Positions 22,225-34,185 of a stretch of DNA of 64,000 nt are shown piece after piece. The translations under genes and the position numbers were made by a program. Under the pieces are notes generated by a model. That model saw only the letters and a program-made list of their open reading frames with translations, had not been told where the DNA came from and did not search any database. Numbering within the stretch: the stretch's first letter is position 1; the number at the start of each line of letters is the position of its first letter. The DNA lies in NCBI GenBank assembly GCA_963682175.1, contig OY821770.1, positions 12,554,501 through 12,618,500 of the forward strand, in the 5' to 3' direction. Source of the DNA: Triglochin maritima (taxonomy: Eukaryota; Streptophyta; Magnoliopsida; Alismatales; Juncaginaceae).

Positions 22225-23046
22225 TAGGACAAGACTTGAGTTTAGAGTGGTGATGGTGAACGCACAAGATAAAGATAAATCCACATTTACACGTATTTAT
22301 TTATTTTTGGTTTTGTGAAGTAGGTGCATGTCACACGTGCATTTTATCTTGTACTTTGAGGTTGCTATGGCTTGTGTGTAACTAAGATGAAGACATGAAG
22401 TAGTCGAGTATGAGTAGTACAAAACCCAGCCCAATAGTTATCTTTCTAAAAGAATTTTATGCTTAACTTTATTTTCACATCCTGGTGTGGGTTCACTATT
22501 GCGATTTGCCAAAGTCCTTTTCCTGATTTTGGCTGTTTCAAATCTAGTGAATTAGCTGACCCCAATCAGTGTGGTTCATTTCATTAGTTGTGCACTTGTG
22601 TTTAAGACTAACATATCAGGTATAGGTGATCAGCTCTTACATATAATTCTTATAAATCTCATTAATTTGAGATTGGAGATGGTATAAGCTGGGAAGAGGG
22701 GCACTACCAATATCTCAAGTCAGGAGACACAATTGACATTACATAACATCCAGGTGAAAATTTAAGGAGTTCAAATACCCAGTATGATTTATATTTAACT
22801 AGGCAAATTTCAAAATTCGAGACAGCAAAATCCAATTGATTCTATACTTAGCTATCAAAAATCCAAAATCTTGGTTGCTATACATTTTACAAGCAAAATT
22901 CAAAATCTAGAAAGAGACTGCCCCTGGTCCATAGCTAGCACCACCACTGTAAGCTAGGATACAAATAGTAACTATTTATTTGAGTGTCAAAACAGAAGTA
23001 AAAATTTAGTTGATATTTGACAAGGAAGTTCTTACCTATTAGATTT
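22225..23046. repeat. segmental duplicate, copy A (empty of MITEs)
   Basis: From GTAGGACAAGACTTGAG to about AAGTTCTTACCTATTAGA this region is paralogous to 40226-41810. Shared blocks include GAAGTAGTCGAGTATGAGTAG and CCCAATAGTTATCTTTCTA. It holds no recognisable gene. At 22250-22257 it reads GTGATGGT, the undisturbed version of the site at which two MITEs are inserted in copy B. An insertion/deletion difference is visible near 22340 (extra TTTTATCTTGTACTTTGAGG here). Confidence 0.85.
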
Positions 23047-23082
23047 AGTTATCCAAATTGGTGATTCTTTTTAAGGATTTCG

Positions 23083-23160
23083 ATGGACCGAAATGCATTC
23101 GGTCGACCATTAAGAATATTTTGGTGGACCGAACTATGTTCGGTTGACCACATACAATTG
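23083..23160. repeat. small GGTCGACC fragment outside any recognised LTR
   Basis: GGACCGAAATGCATTCGGTCGACC and TGGTGGACCGAACTATGTTCGG lie within 75 bp; no LTR end was found nearby. It is probably a piece of a decayed LTR. Confidence 0.5.
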
Positions 23161-23432
23161 GTTTCATTTGCTTTTCGACCTCAAATGTTGAGAAAACAAA
23201 ATGAAAAATATATACATACCACAAAATCTATTGGAAAGTGGTCATGGATTCCCAAGAGTGTATTAACAACCCTCCATCCAGGTAGTCAAACATAATCTTA
23301 TTTTCCTTCCATTGATTTGCCCCAGATTTCGAGTGCACAAATCCCTTATTAACAATCACTGAAAACAACTATTAATTTTTTTCCCTTACGAACTTGCCGA
23401 AGTTCAATTTTTTGAATATGGCTTAGACATAC

Positions 23433-23548
23433 CTTGAAGACTACTCCGAAACCACCACGACCAATTTTGTTGCACCTGTCAAAATTGTTTGTAGCAAAAA
23501 CCAACTCACTGTAATTGAACAATCTGATACTTTTGCTTGAAGACAAAC
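23433..23548 (-). pseudogene. isolated exon of a receptor-like cytoplasmic kinase
   Basis: The exon encodes SIRLFNYSELVFATNNF and then NKIGRGGFGVVFK, the region just before and including the glycine-rich ATP-binding loop, as in CRPK1-like kinases (cytoplasmic relatives of cysteine-rich receptor kinases). It is bounded by an AG acceptor (TACAATCAG, at 23549-23550) and a GT donor (TTCAAG^GTATGT, at 23431-23432), so the splice sites are intact. No further kinase exon (HRD, DFG) was found on either side in several kilobases, so this is a gene fragment, perhaps moved with the neighbouring duplicated segment. Confidence 0.6.
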
Positions 23549-23600
23549 CTGATTGTATAGTAAAAAAAAAAGTCACCAAAAGGTTCAGAAAAAAGACCAT

Positions 23601-24766
23601 ATTAAACAGAAAGCTTTCAGTTTATAAATTTGACACAGTTACAACATCATCGTATTTAAAGTTTCGGAGATACCGTATACAATTTTAACCAGATTCAATT
23701 TATGTAAAATTACTTTGAAGTTTCATTGTAGATTATTTCTGTCAGCGGTAGGTTCTCGGGAAACATTCATTTATCAAGTGTTTGAATCAGACGTTTTGAG
23801 GTAGAACATAAATTTTATAAGTCACTTACCAGGAAGGATTACAATTCACATTTTTTAAATTGGTAACACCGGTTGATTTTGTAATCCACAATCTCAAGCA
23901 ATCCTAACATCCATAAAGTGCATTAGCAGAAAAGGTGTAGCAACAATCTAAACAACATGATGGTGTTATTCAGTTCCAATTCCTACAAACCATTGCAGCT
24001 CTCTTATCCCTAACCAAAGATCACAATTGTATCCCCCTGTTTCCAATGAAGTCAGAGATGAAACTATATTTTGGATCTTAAATCATTATGGACTAAATTA
24101 CAAATGATTTGTATTGTCTGCCTTTCTTATGTATTGTAAAAATGCTGATAGTCGTTTGTGTTTCAGATCACGGGTCAACTGCAAATCTTTCAGATCACGG
24201 GTAATGTGGATGTTTTAACACGACAGTACGTTCTACTGCCGAATTCTTCTCAAATCTCACTTTTCACTACATTTTTATTCCTTTAATTTTTATAATGCTC
24301 TTTTCCCGAGGCCTATAAGCTTCCCTCGAGCTGCATTTTGACAATTCCCATGCGTGCTTGGAACTCCTTTTCCATCTTTTCTTTTTGGATTCAATTTACA
24401 TGTTTCCACAACCATCACAAAAAAAACTAGTTTAGACACAACTCCACTTTTTGGACCATTTACCGTTACTTTCTAATATGCAGTACAATATATTATCATG
24501 TCATTTCGGAGAAGCAATCTTAATAATGAGTCATGACAAACAGGATAAGATTCAATTGGGAAGTCTATTTTGGTTCTTCAGATATTTAAGCACTTCCATG
24601 TCCCAAATAAACATGAAGTTAAGCAACCAATAGATACAACCCAACGTCCTAATAGTACTAATTTCCTTAGAATTTACTCGAAATAAAGCCACAAAATTCA
24701 TCTGAGGTTGCAAAATGAAGAACATTAACACAATCTGAGACCTAAGAGAGCAGAGCAAACTAGAGC
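23601..24766. other. no gene seen; downstream flank of the trihelix gene
   Basis: AT-rich sequence. Its right part should contain the 3' untranslated region of the minus-strand gene whose stop is at 24767-24769. No repeat family recognised. ATCTTTCAGATCACGGGT-type direct repeat at about 24164 and 24187. Confidence 0.4.
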
Positions 24767-25056
24767 TCACTTCATCTGCTCTAGGGTGGATATGAGATTC
24801 TGAAACACTTTGATCAATTCATCAGCTTGTCTCCTTGCAAATAAAGTCTCAGCTGAATAACTTTTAGTCTCACACGTCGAGCGAGTTTTTATATAATCCT
24901 CGGACCTAGACAAGGAACACATTCTCACACCCTCAGGTAGTTTCCCTTTGAGAATGGACTCAATTCTTTCGACATAATTCTGAATATCGCCACCATTTTC
25001 CTCCACCCTCTTCATGATGTCATCGTGCTCATTATCACTGGAGACCTCCTGAGAAG
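24767..25056 (-). CDS. last exon of the trihelix-type gene
   Basis: About 95 codons to the stop at 24767. It starts in an acidic stretch (SSDNEHDDIMKRVEENGG) and ends in a probable coiled-coil helix (FARRQADELIKVFQNLISTLEQMK), the layout of the C-terminal part of small trihelix transcription factors. A likely acceptor is the AG before 25056 (TGTGTGAAG^CT); it keeps phase with the donor at 33486. The alternative acceptor CTTCTCAG^GAGG would bring in a stop with that donor. Pairing with the exon at 33486-33909 is an inference from strand, phase and protein layout. A further middle exon cannot be excluded. Confidence 0.55.
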
Positions 25057-25731
25057 CTTCACACAGGTAACAATCATGGGAAATCAGCACTTGTTATTAC
25101 AACTGGCCAGCACAAAGAAGTACTACAAATCAAATACTGAACAAATAAGGCAAAAAAGAAGGATACGATCATGCCGTTTTCTATAATTAAGAACGTGTAT
25201 GCTACTGTCTAAATGAATAGCAAACCAAGAGGATTTCTTAAAACAAAATGGTCATGTTGCATAAGTCTAGTTGTTGTGGCACTGAAATCACATACCAATA
25301 AGCTAAAGACAAGGGAAGCTGAATAATACAAGTGTAAGTTCGAGTATGTGAGAATTGTTCTAGCAGTTACTAGAGTGATCAGCTGTTAGTGTGACTGATA
25401 AAATACACAAATCACTTTAGTAAAAGACACTCTTGACTATATCTAGCAAGACTATACCATAACAACTGAGATAGAAAAAACTACCATCAAATCTATCTAA
25501 CATCAATCATAAATTGAAGTTTCCTCATTTAGATGAATTTTTTTTTGATCATTGATAGAGTAAGAAAAAAAGGATACAAGAGGTGAAATAACAAAAAACA
25601 AAAGGAAAAAGGACGGGAACAAGACCCGTCACAGCCAAAACACAAAGGTAACAAGTCAGAAAAAAACCACAAGAAGTGGGAAAAGAAAAGGAGATAAGAA
25701 AAATCACAAGAAACCCCAACACAATATTGTT

Positions 25732-28700
25732 CTACAACAGAAATTTTGTTGTGCTTCCAGAAGCTTGTAGCCACAGAAAGACATCTCGAATAGTCTTTTG
25801 CCAAATCTCCTCAATTACAATGCTCTTGTTATCAAAACGTAGTCTATTACGTGCGACCCAAATATTCCACCATAGGGCCAGATGACCAAGATTTCCAGCC
25901 GACTTAGCAGGTCCACTAGGACTGTTTGAAGTCCACTTACACCAAAATTCTCTGAAATCAGCACCTACATCAGCCATACCCTTACCAAGCTTATATGCAA
26001 GCTTATCTAACAAAGTTCTGGTAACCTCACAATTTCTGAAGATGTGATCATTATGCTATTCTTCCTCCAAACAAAGTGGGCATCGACTAGCCAAATACCA
26101 CCCCCGCGATTTCAGGGCAACCTCCGTCAGAGTCTTACCATGAAATATCAGCCAAGCAAGGACACAAATTTTTGGCGACGCATTCTTGTTCCAAATCAGC
26201 GTAACGATGTCTAGGGTCGGCCCTGGACCAAGAAGAATATGATATAGGGATTTGACTGAGAAAGAAAAATTAGATCTGAACTTCCAACAAAGAGTCGTCA
26301 ACATTAATGGAGAAAAAGCACGAATTTAACAAGCCCAGAAGAGAGCAAAGGAGAGAGGATTCCCTATCCGTGAGGGAACGGGAGAAAACTAAATTCCAAG
26401 TTGGTGACGAATCCTACCATGTAAGTAGATCAACAACCCACGTCTCCTTATCCATCGCTAACCTGTAGAGTAGGGGAAAAGTTACCATAAGTGACGACTG
26501 ACCCACCCATCTATCTATCCAGAACTTAATAAACTCCCCATTTCCTACACCACACCTCATTCCCAGTTGTACCACATCCTCCCGTTCAAGAACACTCTTC
26601 CATAGACCTTTGATAGTTTTGATATGAGTAGGGAACCATTCAGAAGAGCCACGGTAGTATTTATCCCGATTAAACGTTTCCACAAAAGTGGATCTGGGTC
26701 AGGCGGACCAGACAATCGCCAAACCCATTTACCCAACAAAGCTTGGTTAAAAGACTTAATATCTCGAATACCTAGTCCTCCCACCGATTTTGGTTGACAC
26801 ACAATCTTCCATGGAACAAGAGGATAACCAGTGTTTTTCTCACCTTTTCCTCATTTCCAGAGGAAATTTCTCTACAGACTACTTTTTTTTTGCCACACTT
26901 GAGGGGACCACAAAGATTGACATAAAATATATGGGTAAATTAGATAAAACAGATTGGATTAATGTCAATCTACCCCCCAAGACAAAAACTTTCATTTCCA
27001 ACCTGCAAGTCTAAGATCCATTCTCTCCAAAATCGGATCCCAATCTTGTTTGCGAATATTTTTGGGTGACAAAGGTAGTCCTAGATATTTACAAGGGAAA
27101 GTCTCAACTTTGCACCCAAGCATGTTTGCACGATCGGATATTTCTTCATCTCTCATATTTAGACCTAACACAGAAGATTTATTCCAGTTAACTGATAGTC
27201 CTGACACCCACTCAAAGATCGTAATTAGGCAAAATAAGGTTCTGATTGATTCCTTATCTCCGTTACAAAACAACAAAGCATCATCCGCATATTGAAGGAA
27301 ATGGACTTCCTCCCCGCTTCTACCCACCTTAAATCCTTCTCACATTTTATGTTGTTTGAGTATCTCTACCATCTCCCCAAGGATTTCTCCGAAAATGGTA
27401 AAAAGAAGTGGAGAAAATTGGGTCCCCTTGCCTAATCCCTCTTGAACTCTTAAAAAACCCACAAGGTGAACCATTTGCTAGGATTGAGAATTTGGCAGTA
27501 GACACAATAGCATTAATCCACCCCCTCCATTTGTTTCCAAAGTTCATAAGTTGCATCACATTGTCAAGAATCTCCCAATCCACACAATCATATGCTTTTG
27601 CTAGGTCTAATTTAAGCACTAAACCAGGTTTTTTAGATCGTGATCTAGCCTCCACACATTCTTGAGCGACTCGGAAATCATCAGTAATTAGTCTATCCTT
27701 AACAAATGCAGACTGGTAGCACGAAGAAAGTTTTGGTAGAACCGATTTGAGTCTTACCGACAAAATTTTGGAAAAAAATTTAAGACAGCAATTGAGAAGG
27801 CTAATCGGTCTAAAGTCATTCATGGTGATCGCCCCGGCTGACTTTGGAATTAGGGAGATGAAAGTTGAGTTGACCGGGGAGAGATCACGACCATCAAAAC
27901 AGTCCATAATAAAACCTTCAACCTCTGGGACCACAATTTTCCAACACTTTTGGTAAAACATAATAGGAAAACCGTCAGGTCCAGGGGCACCATCTGATCG
28001 CATTTTAAAAACGGTGTCCTTTATTTCTTGTTTTGTTATTTCAGCCTCAAGAGTCATGCGATCCTCATCAGTAAGAGATCTAAAATTAACATTAGTGGCC
28101 CACGGGAACGATGCAGTCCTTTTCTCAAAGAGTTTTTTGAAAAAACCTATCATCTCTTGACAAAGGCCCTCATTATCCAACACAACCCCCGAGTCAGTTT
28201 GTAACTTACGAATGTTATTGAAACGTTTTCGACCATTTGCATTTGCATGGAAAAACTTGGTATTTTTTACTCCTTTTAACCATTTAACTCGAGATCGTTG
28301 TTTCCAAAAAATCTCTTCATTTTTCAGCATTTGTTCCCACTCAATTTTTAATTTTCCACGGCTAATTTTTTGACCCTCAGAAAGCGATTGTTTCTCCTCC
28401 AAAACATCTAACACCTGAAGTTCCTTAAGGATCTGATCCTTAATGGTACTAACATTCTGAATTCTTCTTTGTTCCAAACTCTAAGTTGAGACTTAACTTC
28501 TTTTAACTTCAGGGTCAAGGTGAGGATTTTATTCCTTTTCGGGGGCACCATTTTCCACCATCCCTCAATTTTTTTTGTAAGGACACATTTTTCAAACCAC
28601 ATTTCTTCAAATCGAAAAGGAACAGGGCCCCAATAAGGACACTTTGTGTCAAGACAAATAGGTACATGATCAGAAGTGACGCGAGGTAAGCCCACAACCA

Positions 28701-29340
28701 TAGAAAAAGGAAACGTCCTGTCCCACTCGGTTCTCACCAGGAATCTGTCCAATTTGGAAAGTGCAGGAGTATCTCTAAAATTGAACCATGTAAAATTCTG
28801 ATTGGACAGAGGAATGTCAATTAAACCGAGATCATTGATAAGGTTTGAAAAATTAAACATCGATCTCCCACGCCTAACAACCGAACTCCTTTCAAAAGAA
28901 AACCTTATAATGTTAAAATCACCCCCGATGACTCACGGTTTTGTAAATTGAGACCCCAAATGGTTAAGTTCGGCAAAAAATTCATCCCTTCGATTGTCCT
29001 CACAAGGACCATAAACATTTGTGAAAATAAACTCGAAATCCGACGAGACACACCCAAAATGAATCGAAATGGAAAAATCCCCAATCCATTGGTTAATCAT
29101 ATTAAGCTTATTATTATTCCAAAAAGTGATTAAACCACCTGAGGCCCCAATTGAACCTTTATCCACATATCGAATACTTCTATCCCTCCCAACGAGAATA
29201 GCGATTCTAAGGTCACCCGATTGAAATTTTGACTCTTGAATTGCCATGATCCATGGCTTATACTTCACCCAGAATTCCTTTAGTGATCTACGTTTATCGT
29301 AATCCCCCAAACCTCTTAGATTCCAAGAAATAAAATTTAT
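25732..29340 (-). pseudogene. LINE ORF2: endonuclease - reverse transcriptase
   Basis: From the minus-strand start INFISWNLRGLG (29340): apurinic-type endonuclease with the catalytic AIQESK near 29230, GGDFN near 28920 and TSDH near 28680. Then reverse transcriptase with GPDGFP, LDLAKAYDCVDW, GIRQGDP and the catalytic YADD (near 27285), and finally the zf-RVT-like region (about 26060-26280). Breaks: TGA at 28933-28935 replaces the tryptophan expected in P-W-VIGGDFN; frameshift near 28457 between endonuclease and RT; frameshift right after GDP near 27420; stops and further frame changes at 26560-27000. The frame restarts at the end of ORF1 with the overlap ATAA. No function is expected now. 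Confidence 0.9.
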
Positions 29341-32229
29341 TTGGGAACTACATTTTTCCCACTTTTTTTGGTTTTCCTACCCCCTGTGATTGTGAGATCT
29401 AAAATGGGTCCAAGATCACAAAGTTCCCTAAAACCCCCCGATTTCTTCTTACGAGGTGTGTGTTGCCCAGGTAAGCCATTTTTGGACTCCTTAGATCTAA
29501 CAGATTCGATAAATTTTTGGGTTAATTCTGGATAGTTGTCCACTGGCACCCCGAGCAAATGGGCAACAAATTTTAGAGAATTAATCCATTCCACTTCATC
29601 GTTCCCAGTAATCCCCAATTGGTTAACATTTGATTCCGGGAAAACCACTCCTCGGAGGTGCCGATCGCTAGCGCATCCAGGGCCTATCAGAATCAACTTC
29701 CTCTAATGCTAAGTTATCTTCTACCCTAATACTACTCCCAACTTCTCGACCTGATCTTCTCATTTTAGGTTCGTCACCACCCATCCTATTGACCTCTTCT
29801 CCACCCATAATTTCGTTATGACCCGACTTCACCCCATTTCCTTCCAAACCTACCTGAACCTCAGTCCCATTACCATTGGCCACACTACATGTCGCATAAA
29901 CTCCCCCCCCCCCCCCCCCCCACTCCATCCACCATAACCTCCTCCAAAGTGGGTTGAAAAACTTGACCATGGTCCTCGTCACCAACTAGGGGAGAATATG
30001 CCCAAAAATTAGGATTCGGAAGGGAAAAGCTAGCAAAGGGTTAGAACGATCAATGGATGGGAACAAAAAAGAGGGTTGGGAAGAGCCCAAGAGACCATAC
30101 CATCGCTGATTCGGACCCGAACTTACCACCAAAGTTTGTCCCAAGTTTGAGCTACTTCCATGGAGACTCAGAACAGAAGGATTGGATGATGGTACCCAAA
30201 TAGTCGATGGTACCGGTATAACCGGATTGTAAGGTTGGGGAGGCTCCTCAGGGTGATCCGCTGCATGGGTCCAAAGGAAACTACCATCCTCGACCTCAGG
30301 AACCACAATGTGTTGTCCACATGTTATGGGAAGAGGGGCTGAATTCAGAGAGACCAGCGAGGAAGATTGGGCATAGGTCCATCTAAGATCGGTACAGGGG
30401 AAGGGTGTTCCTGCAGGAGGTAGAGGAGGGCAAACAATGTTTTGGTCGAGCAGTTCAGGCGAGACCAAAGTGTTATTTGGTGCAACCAAAATCCTTCGTT
30501 GGTCAGATTCTGCCTGAAGTGGATGGGGTCCAGAATCCATGGTTTTGCTACTCAGCTGGCATTCGTTGGGCTTGGTGTAATGGGCCGGATTAATCAGATC
30601 CACTTCAGAAAATAAAACAGGACTAGGGGAACTCGGGTAAACGGATCCACCACAAACCAGTTCCTGTATGTGGACGTGGGTTAATTTATCTAGGGTTCCC
30701 AGATGTTTATCTTCTTCATCCATAACATCATGCAGAGGCAGCACCTTATCCCAAGACATCTCCTCGTCTTCCCCTGTAGCATTGAAGGACATGCTACTTT
30801 CTACATTGGCAGCAGCACCAACAGCCTCCTCGGTTGACGCCCACTGTCGATTGGTGTTCCCCATATTTACAACTCGTGACTGACCAGCTTCCGGCGGTAT
30901 TGGGGGAGATTCCGACGATGGCTCACCGCCGACGAACAAAAAAGGCTCAGGGGCTGCCACCACATCTCTTATTCCGTCCAGGACAAGGGTTAAAAGTAAG
31001 GGAATTTCATCCAGGATGATCATTTTGCTCTGAGGGATTACTGTTTTGTCCCATACAACCAGGTGGATCCACGCCATGTCTAGTTGTGCAAAGGACTTGG
31101 TTATCTCCTCCACCTTCAATAAGACCCCAAACTCCTTGGTAATTTGTTTGAAAATTTCGTCCTTCCAGTAGTAGTGCGGGAGGTTCTTGAGTCTAACTCC
31201 TAATGGAGAACCCATCCTTTCAAAGTGACAGGATGGAGCGTCCCATCTAGAGAAGGTTATACGCGCGCCTTCAAACATAGCACTACGTTGCAACAAGATT
31301 TCAGCAGCACTGTCTTTCGTTGACTTAATTAAGACATAACCCTCAAGCCATCTAATAACATTGCCTGACTTATCATACTCTCGGTTAAGCCAATCCTGTA
31401 ATTTCCGTCTATCAACTTTTCCATTGTTCCGATGAGCAAGTACCAAGGTTTGGCCATTGGAATCGGTGTGTTCTTTCACCTCAGTATTGTTAATCACTTG
31501 GGCTCATTCTTTCAACATAAACCTGTACGTGACATCTGGATTCAACTTCACCAGCGGGAGAATCGGGTGTGATGGTCTTGCAATGTCCTTCTTTGGAATC
31601 CATAGCGCAGGATTATTGGAACCCTTGGTGCAAGCTTTCTCCCGGTGGCCCACTCCATGACACCTTCTACACACCACAGCGTTTCGGCATTCAATTGCCC
31701 AATGTCCGGACTAGAAACATTTGAGACATGTGATTTTGTTCTTCCTTGGATGTAATTTTCCACTTGTCTTGTTGGTTGCAGTCATTCCTCTAGGGACACT
31801 AACACTACTTACGCCAATTTTCAAGATGTCGGCATAGGAATGAACTTGACTGGCTGTAGGTCTATTTCCTAACACCCCGGCACCTCGACCAACAGGAACA
31901 ACGTTAGCACCCGATGCTGGGACATTATCTGAGTTCATCAGAGTGGAGGGTAGAAGTCTTGGACAATTTCGGCCAGGTGCAGTTATTTTGAGTCTTTCCT
32001 CCTCCCGTCTTCTTTCCTCTTCCCTCAGCCAAACTCTATGTCTCTGAATCTCCCTACTAGTCCATCTCCTTCTTTGAAACTTGGCTGACCTGCCACGGGA
32101 TCTTCCTCGAAAGTGGTTTACCTGTTCTCGGGGGTGAGACTGATGTTGGGAATTACTAACGTGAACATAGGTCTCCCTTGGTTGGAACCGAAACACTCTC
32201 TCACCCACTCCCTCTCTCCCTCTCTCCAT
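29337..32229 (-). pseudogene. LINE ORF1: zinc-knuckle / DUF4283-type nucleic-acid-binding protein
   Basis: Starts MERGREGVGE (32229) with a basic Arg-rich region (about 31995-32140). Two CCHC knuckles follow (CLKCF*SGHWAIEC and CRRCHGVGHREKAC, 31640-31725), then the DUF4283-like RNA-binding region (about 31000-31420) and a long disordered Pro/Ser-rich tail. TAG at 31711-31713 falls inside the first knuckle (between F and S) and TGA at 31504-31506 just before VINNTEV; apart from these stops the frame is continuous from 32229 to 29986, i.e. two point mutations in one reading frame. The C-terminal part (29337-29696) is in another frame, beyond a C19 tract at 29903-29921, a likely slippage site. 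Confidence 0.85.
29903..29921. repeat. C19 homopolymer in LINE ORF1
   Basis: Nineteen consecutive C. On the minus strand it encodes a poly-Gly run. Length may be unreliable from sequencing and can account for the frame change in the ORF1 tail. Confidence 0.9.
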
Positions 32230-32870
32230 CAACCTCTCATTTAGATGAATTGACATACCACAGAAAACATACAACACTTTGTTCTTTTCCATTTTGCTAT
32301 TAAAACCCAGAACATACATCACTCATCAGAATATATTATATAATGCCCGTTTCTTTACATCTAAGACTTCCCTACTAAATAGTGTTTAAAAACTAATAAC
32401 TCTTTCGTACTAACTGAATGAGATTTGTAACATTTACTGTAAATTTACGAAATGGTAATCAAATATAATCGTACGAACATCTTAGTTTGTGAACTTAAAT
32501 CTTGTAATTATGGATAACAATGAGATAGGCATAAGAACGGGATATAACCACATAAAATTCTTAATTTATGAATTTAATTCCTAAAACCATGGATTGATAT
32601 AAATTAGATACCGCTAATCAAAATTTTAGCGCTATCAGTTCCATATTGATCACCATATCCATACGAATTTTAACTTCAGCAATTGCATCCTAGTAACGAA
32701 TTCGAATCGATCAAGGGGATCAACCGGACCACCTTTGTACCTACTTGGTTGAGACCTTCTTTGAAGGTGTGATTGCTTTGTAAAAAAAACGTAAAAATAG
32801 AGAACTAAACACCAAAATGATTTCTGGTGATTAATTTTGCAAGAAACCTGATGAAGTTCTGAAATTCCAA

Positions 32871-33317
32871 TTCTAAGGTCATATTTGTATCGTTGTAATC
32901 AAGCGTGTAATGTAATCCGATTACACCCTGGATTACATTCCATTGCTTGGTTCAGGATATTGAAGGTTGTAATTACTCTGTAGTAATCCAATCACACTCC
33001 TTTCAAGGTAATTGGATTACCTCTTTAGACGTTGTAATGTAATCAACTAATTTCATATTACACAAGCATCGTCATATCATAAAAATTCAACTTCGAACAT
33101 GTCGGAAGTATTTCGACAACCTTTCTGGAAATTTACTAGATTTATTGAATTACGAAATAATTTTTTTAAATTATATTGCAATTCATATGCTGAATTACAA
33201 TGTTACAAAACAATGTAATTTGATTTACATGGAATGCAATTCCTTGGAATGTAATCAGATTACATGGAATTGGATTATACGGAATCCAAATATGGCGGAC
33301 CAAACATGGCCTTAGAA
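32871..33317. mobile_element. MITE-like element with GTAATCCGATTAC repeats
   Basis: TTCTAAGGTCATATTTG at the left is the imperfect inverted copy of the right end (CAAACATGGCCTTAGAA). Inside are many TGTAATC/GATTACA motifs in both orientations. A clean target duplication could not be identified, so the superfamily is open (PIF/Harbinger or hAT). No coding region. Confidence 0.5.
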
Positions 33318-33485
33318 TAAGAGTTCGAACCTCCCAAAATTGTACTTAAAATAACTGTTCTAACATCCATTCCGAATTCCAGGCAAGTTACAAAAAACCG
33401 TAAGTCACAAACAAACCAATCACACCCTCATCGGTCCCTAACTCCAACCCGAACCAAAAATAAAATAAAATAATAATAACAATAC

Positions 33486-33909
33486 CGTCAACATCCTGGT
33501 TCCGATCAGGCGGAGGCGGCATGAGCAGGGGTGGATCCTCCTCCTCCACCACCACCTCCCTCTCCCTCCGTCTCCTCCCATTCTCGACCATGAGATCGTC
33601 GACGAAAACAAACAGATCCCTCGGGAAGTCCTCGGGGAGGCCGAGGGAACTCCGGGTGGGGGGATCGAGGGACCAGTAGGGGGCGGGGGAGGCGCGGACG
33701 GAGGCGTGGAGGGAGAGTAGGGAGTCCCACTGGGCCCGGCACTGGTGCGGGGAGCGAGAGAGGGAGTCGGCGACGATGGACCACTTCTGGTGGGAGGAGA
33801 GGGAGAGGGTTGTGGGGTCCTCCTCCACCGCGAACACTTGGCTCGCTAGGCTTAGGAGCTCCACTAGGCTCCACTCCCCGCCGCTCCGGTATCGGCTTCG
33901 CCGGCTCAT
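33486..33909 (-). CDS. trihelix / Myb-SANT-like transcription factor, first exon
   Basis: 141 codons from ATG at 33909 to a GT donor (GACG^GTATTG). The first 100 residues form a divergent trihelix domain: GGEWSLVELL (W13), QKWSIVADSL (W43), HQCRAQWDSLL (C57, W61), YWSL (Y78-W79), and LPEDFPRDLF (91-100), in the family order helix-helix-helix-'YW'-'LP..F..LF'. A basic patch (GRRRRER, 111-117) and an acidic/proline tail follow. Trihelix proteins bind GT-type promoter elements in the nucleus. The frame runs on into the intron to a stop at 33388, but that part is AT-rich and not domain-like. With the exon at 24767-25056 the protein would have about 237 residues. Composition is strongly GC-rich at third positions, unlike the flanking repeats. 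Confidence 0.7.
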
Positions 33910-34002
33910 TCTTGCTGGGGGAGTTTTGGGAGGTTGGGGAGGGGGGTGTGTGTTTGTTTTTGGTGCTCAGTCTCGCAGTCTTTATCTCTCTCCAAAAGTG
34001 AT

Positions 34003-34185
34003 TTTTTTTAACCGGGAACTCACCCGATAACCCGCCCTTTAGACGTCGGTCATGCACTCATGCTACAAACCCTGAGGTGACCCACACCGCTTGCATCAAG
34101 AGATATTAACATGCGGGACATGAATTCAAACCGGGATCTCTTTTAAACAACCCCCTCCCTAACCACCCCACCATCCCTCAGGCAA
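34003..34185 (-). mobile_element. tRNA-derived SINE
   Basis: Perfect 15-bp duplication CTCTCCAAAAGTGAT (33988-34002 and 34186-34200). T-run at 34003-34009 is the A-tail of a minus-strand element. On the minus strand the 5' part reads ATGGTGGGGTGGTTAGGG (A-box-like), then GGTTTGAATTC (34122-34132), close to the pol III B box GGTTCGANTCC. It sits 94-276 bp before the start codon of the trihelix-type gene, in its 5' leader or promoter, in the same orientation as that gene. Confidence 0.85.

Larger units (their letters stand above)
25540..32235 (-). mobile_element. L1-type LINE, full or nearly full length
   Basis: Flanked by a perfect 16-bp duplication CTCATTTAGATGAATT (25524-25539 and 32236-32251). 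The A-tail appears as T's directly after 25539. The minus strand carries ORF1 (zinc knuckles and DUF4283-like region) and ORF2 (endonuclease, reverse transcriptase, C-terminal Cys/His region) in the order expected for plant L1 elements. ORF1 begins only 6 bp inside the 5' end, so the 5' leader is very short or slightly truncated. Both ORFs are broken, so the copy cannot be autonomous. Confidence 0.92.
25057..33485 (-). other. large intron of the trihelix-type gene (inferred), filled by a LINE and a MITE
   Basis: If the two trihelix exons belong together, the intron is about 8.4 kb. 6.7 kb of it is the LINE at 25540-32235, in the same orientation as the gene, and about 450 bp is the MITE-like element 32871-33317. 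Without these the intron would be about 1.3 kb. 25100-25523 and 32252-32870 hold AT-rich sequence with no gene. Confidence 0.45.

Noticed and set aside
31711..32322. LINE ORF1 start at 32322
   Set aside because: The first 31 codons of that frame lie outside the LINE (beyond the target duplication); the element's own first Met is at 32229.
33506..34057. 183-codon minus frame and plus-strand frames over the trihelix exon
   Set aside because: Pro-rich shadows in other frames of a GC-rich exon; the frame starting at 33909 has the trihelix residues. The 183-codon frame starts inside the SINE.
34003..34185. tRNA gene
   Set aside because: Only the promoter boxes are tRNA-like; no cloverleaf, and an A-tail and a target duplication show it is a SINE.
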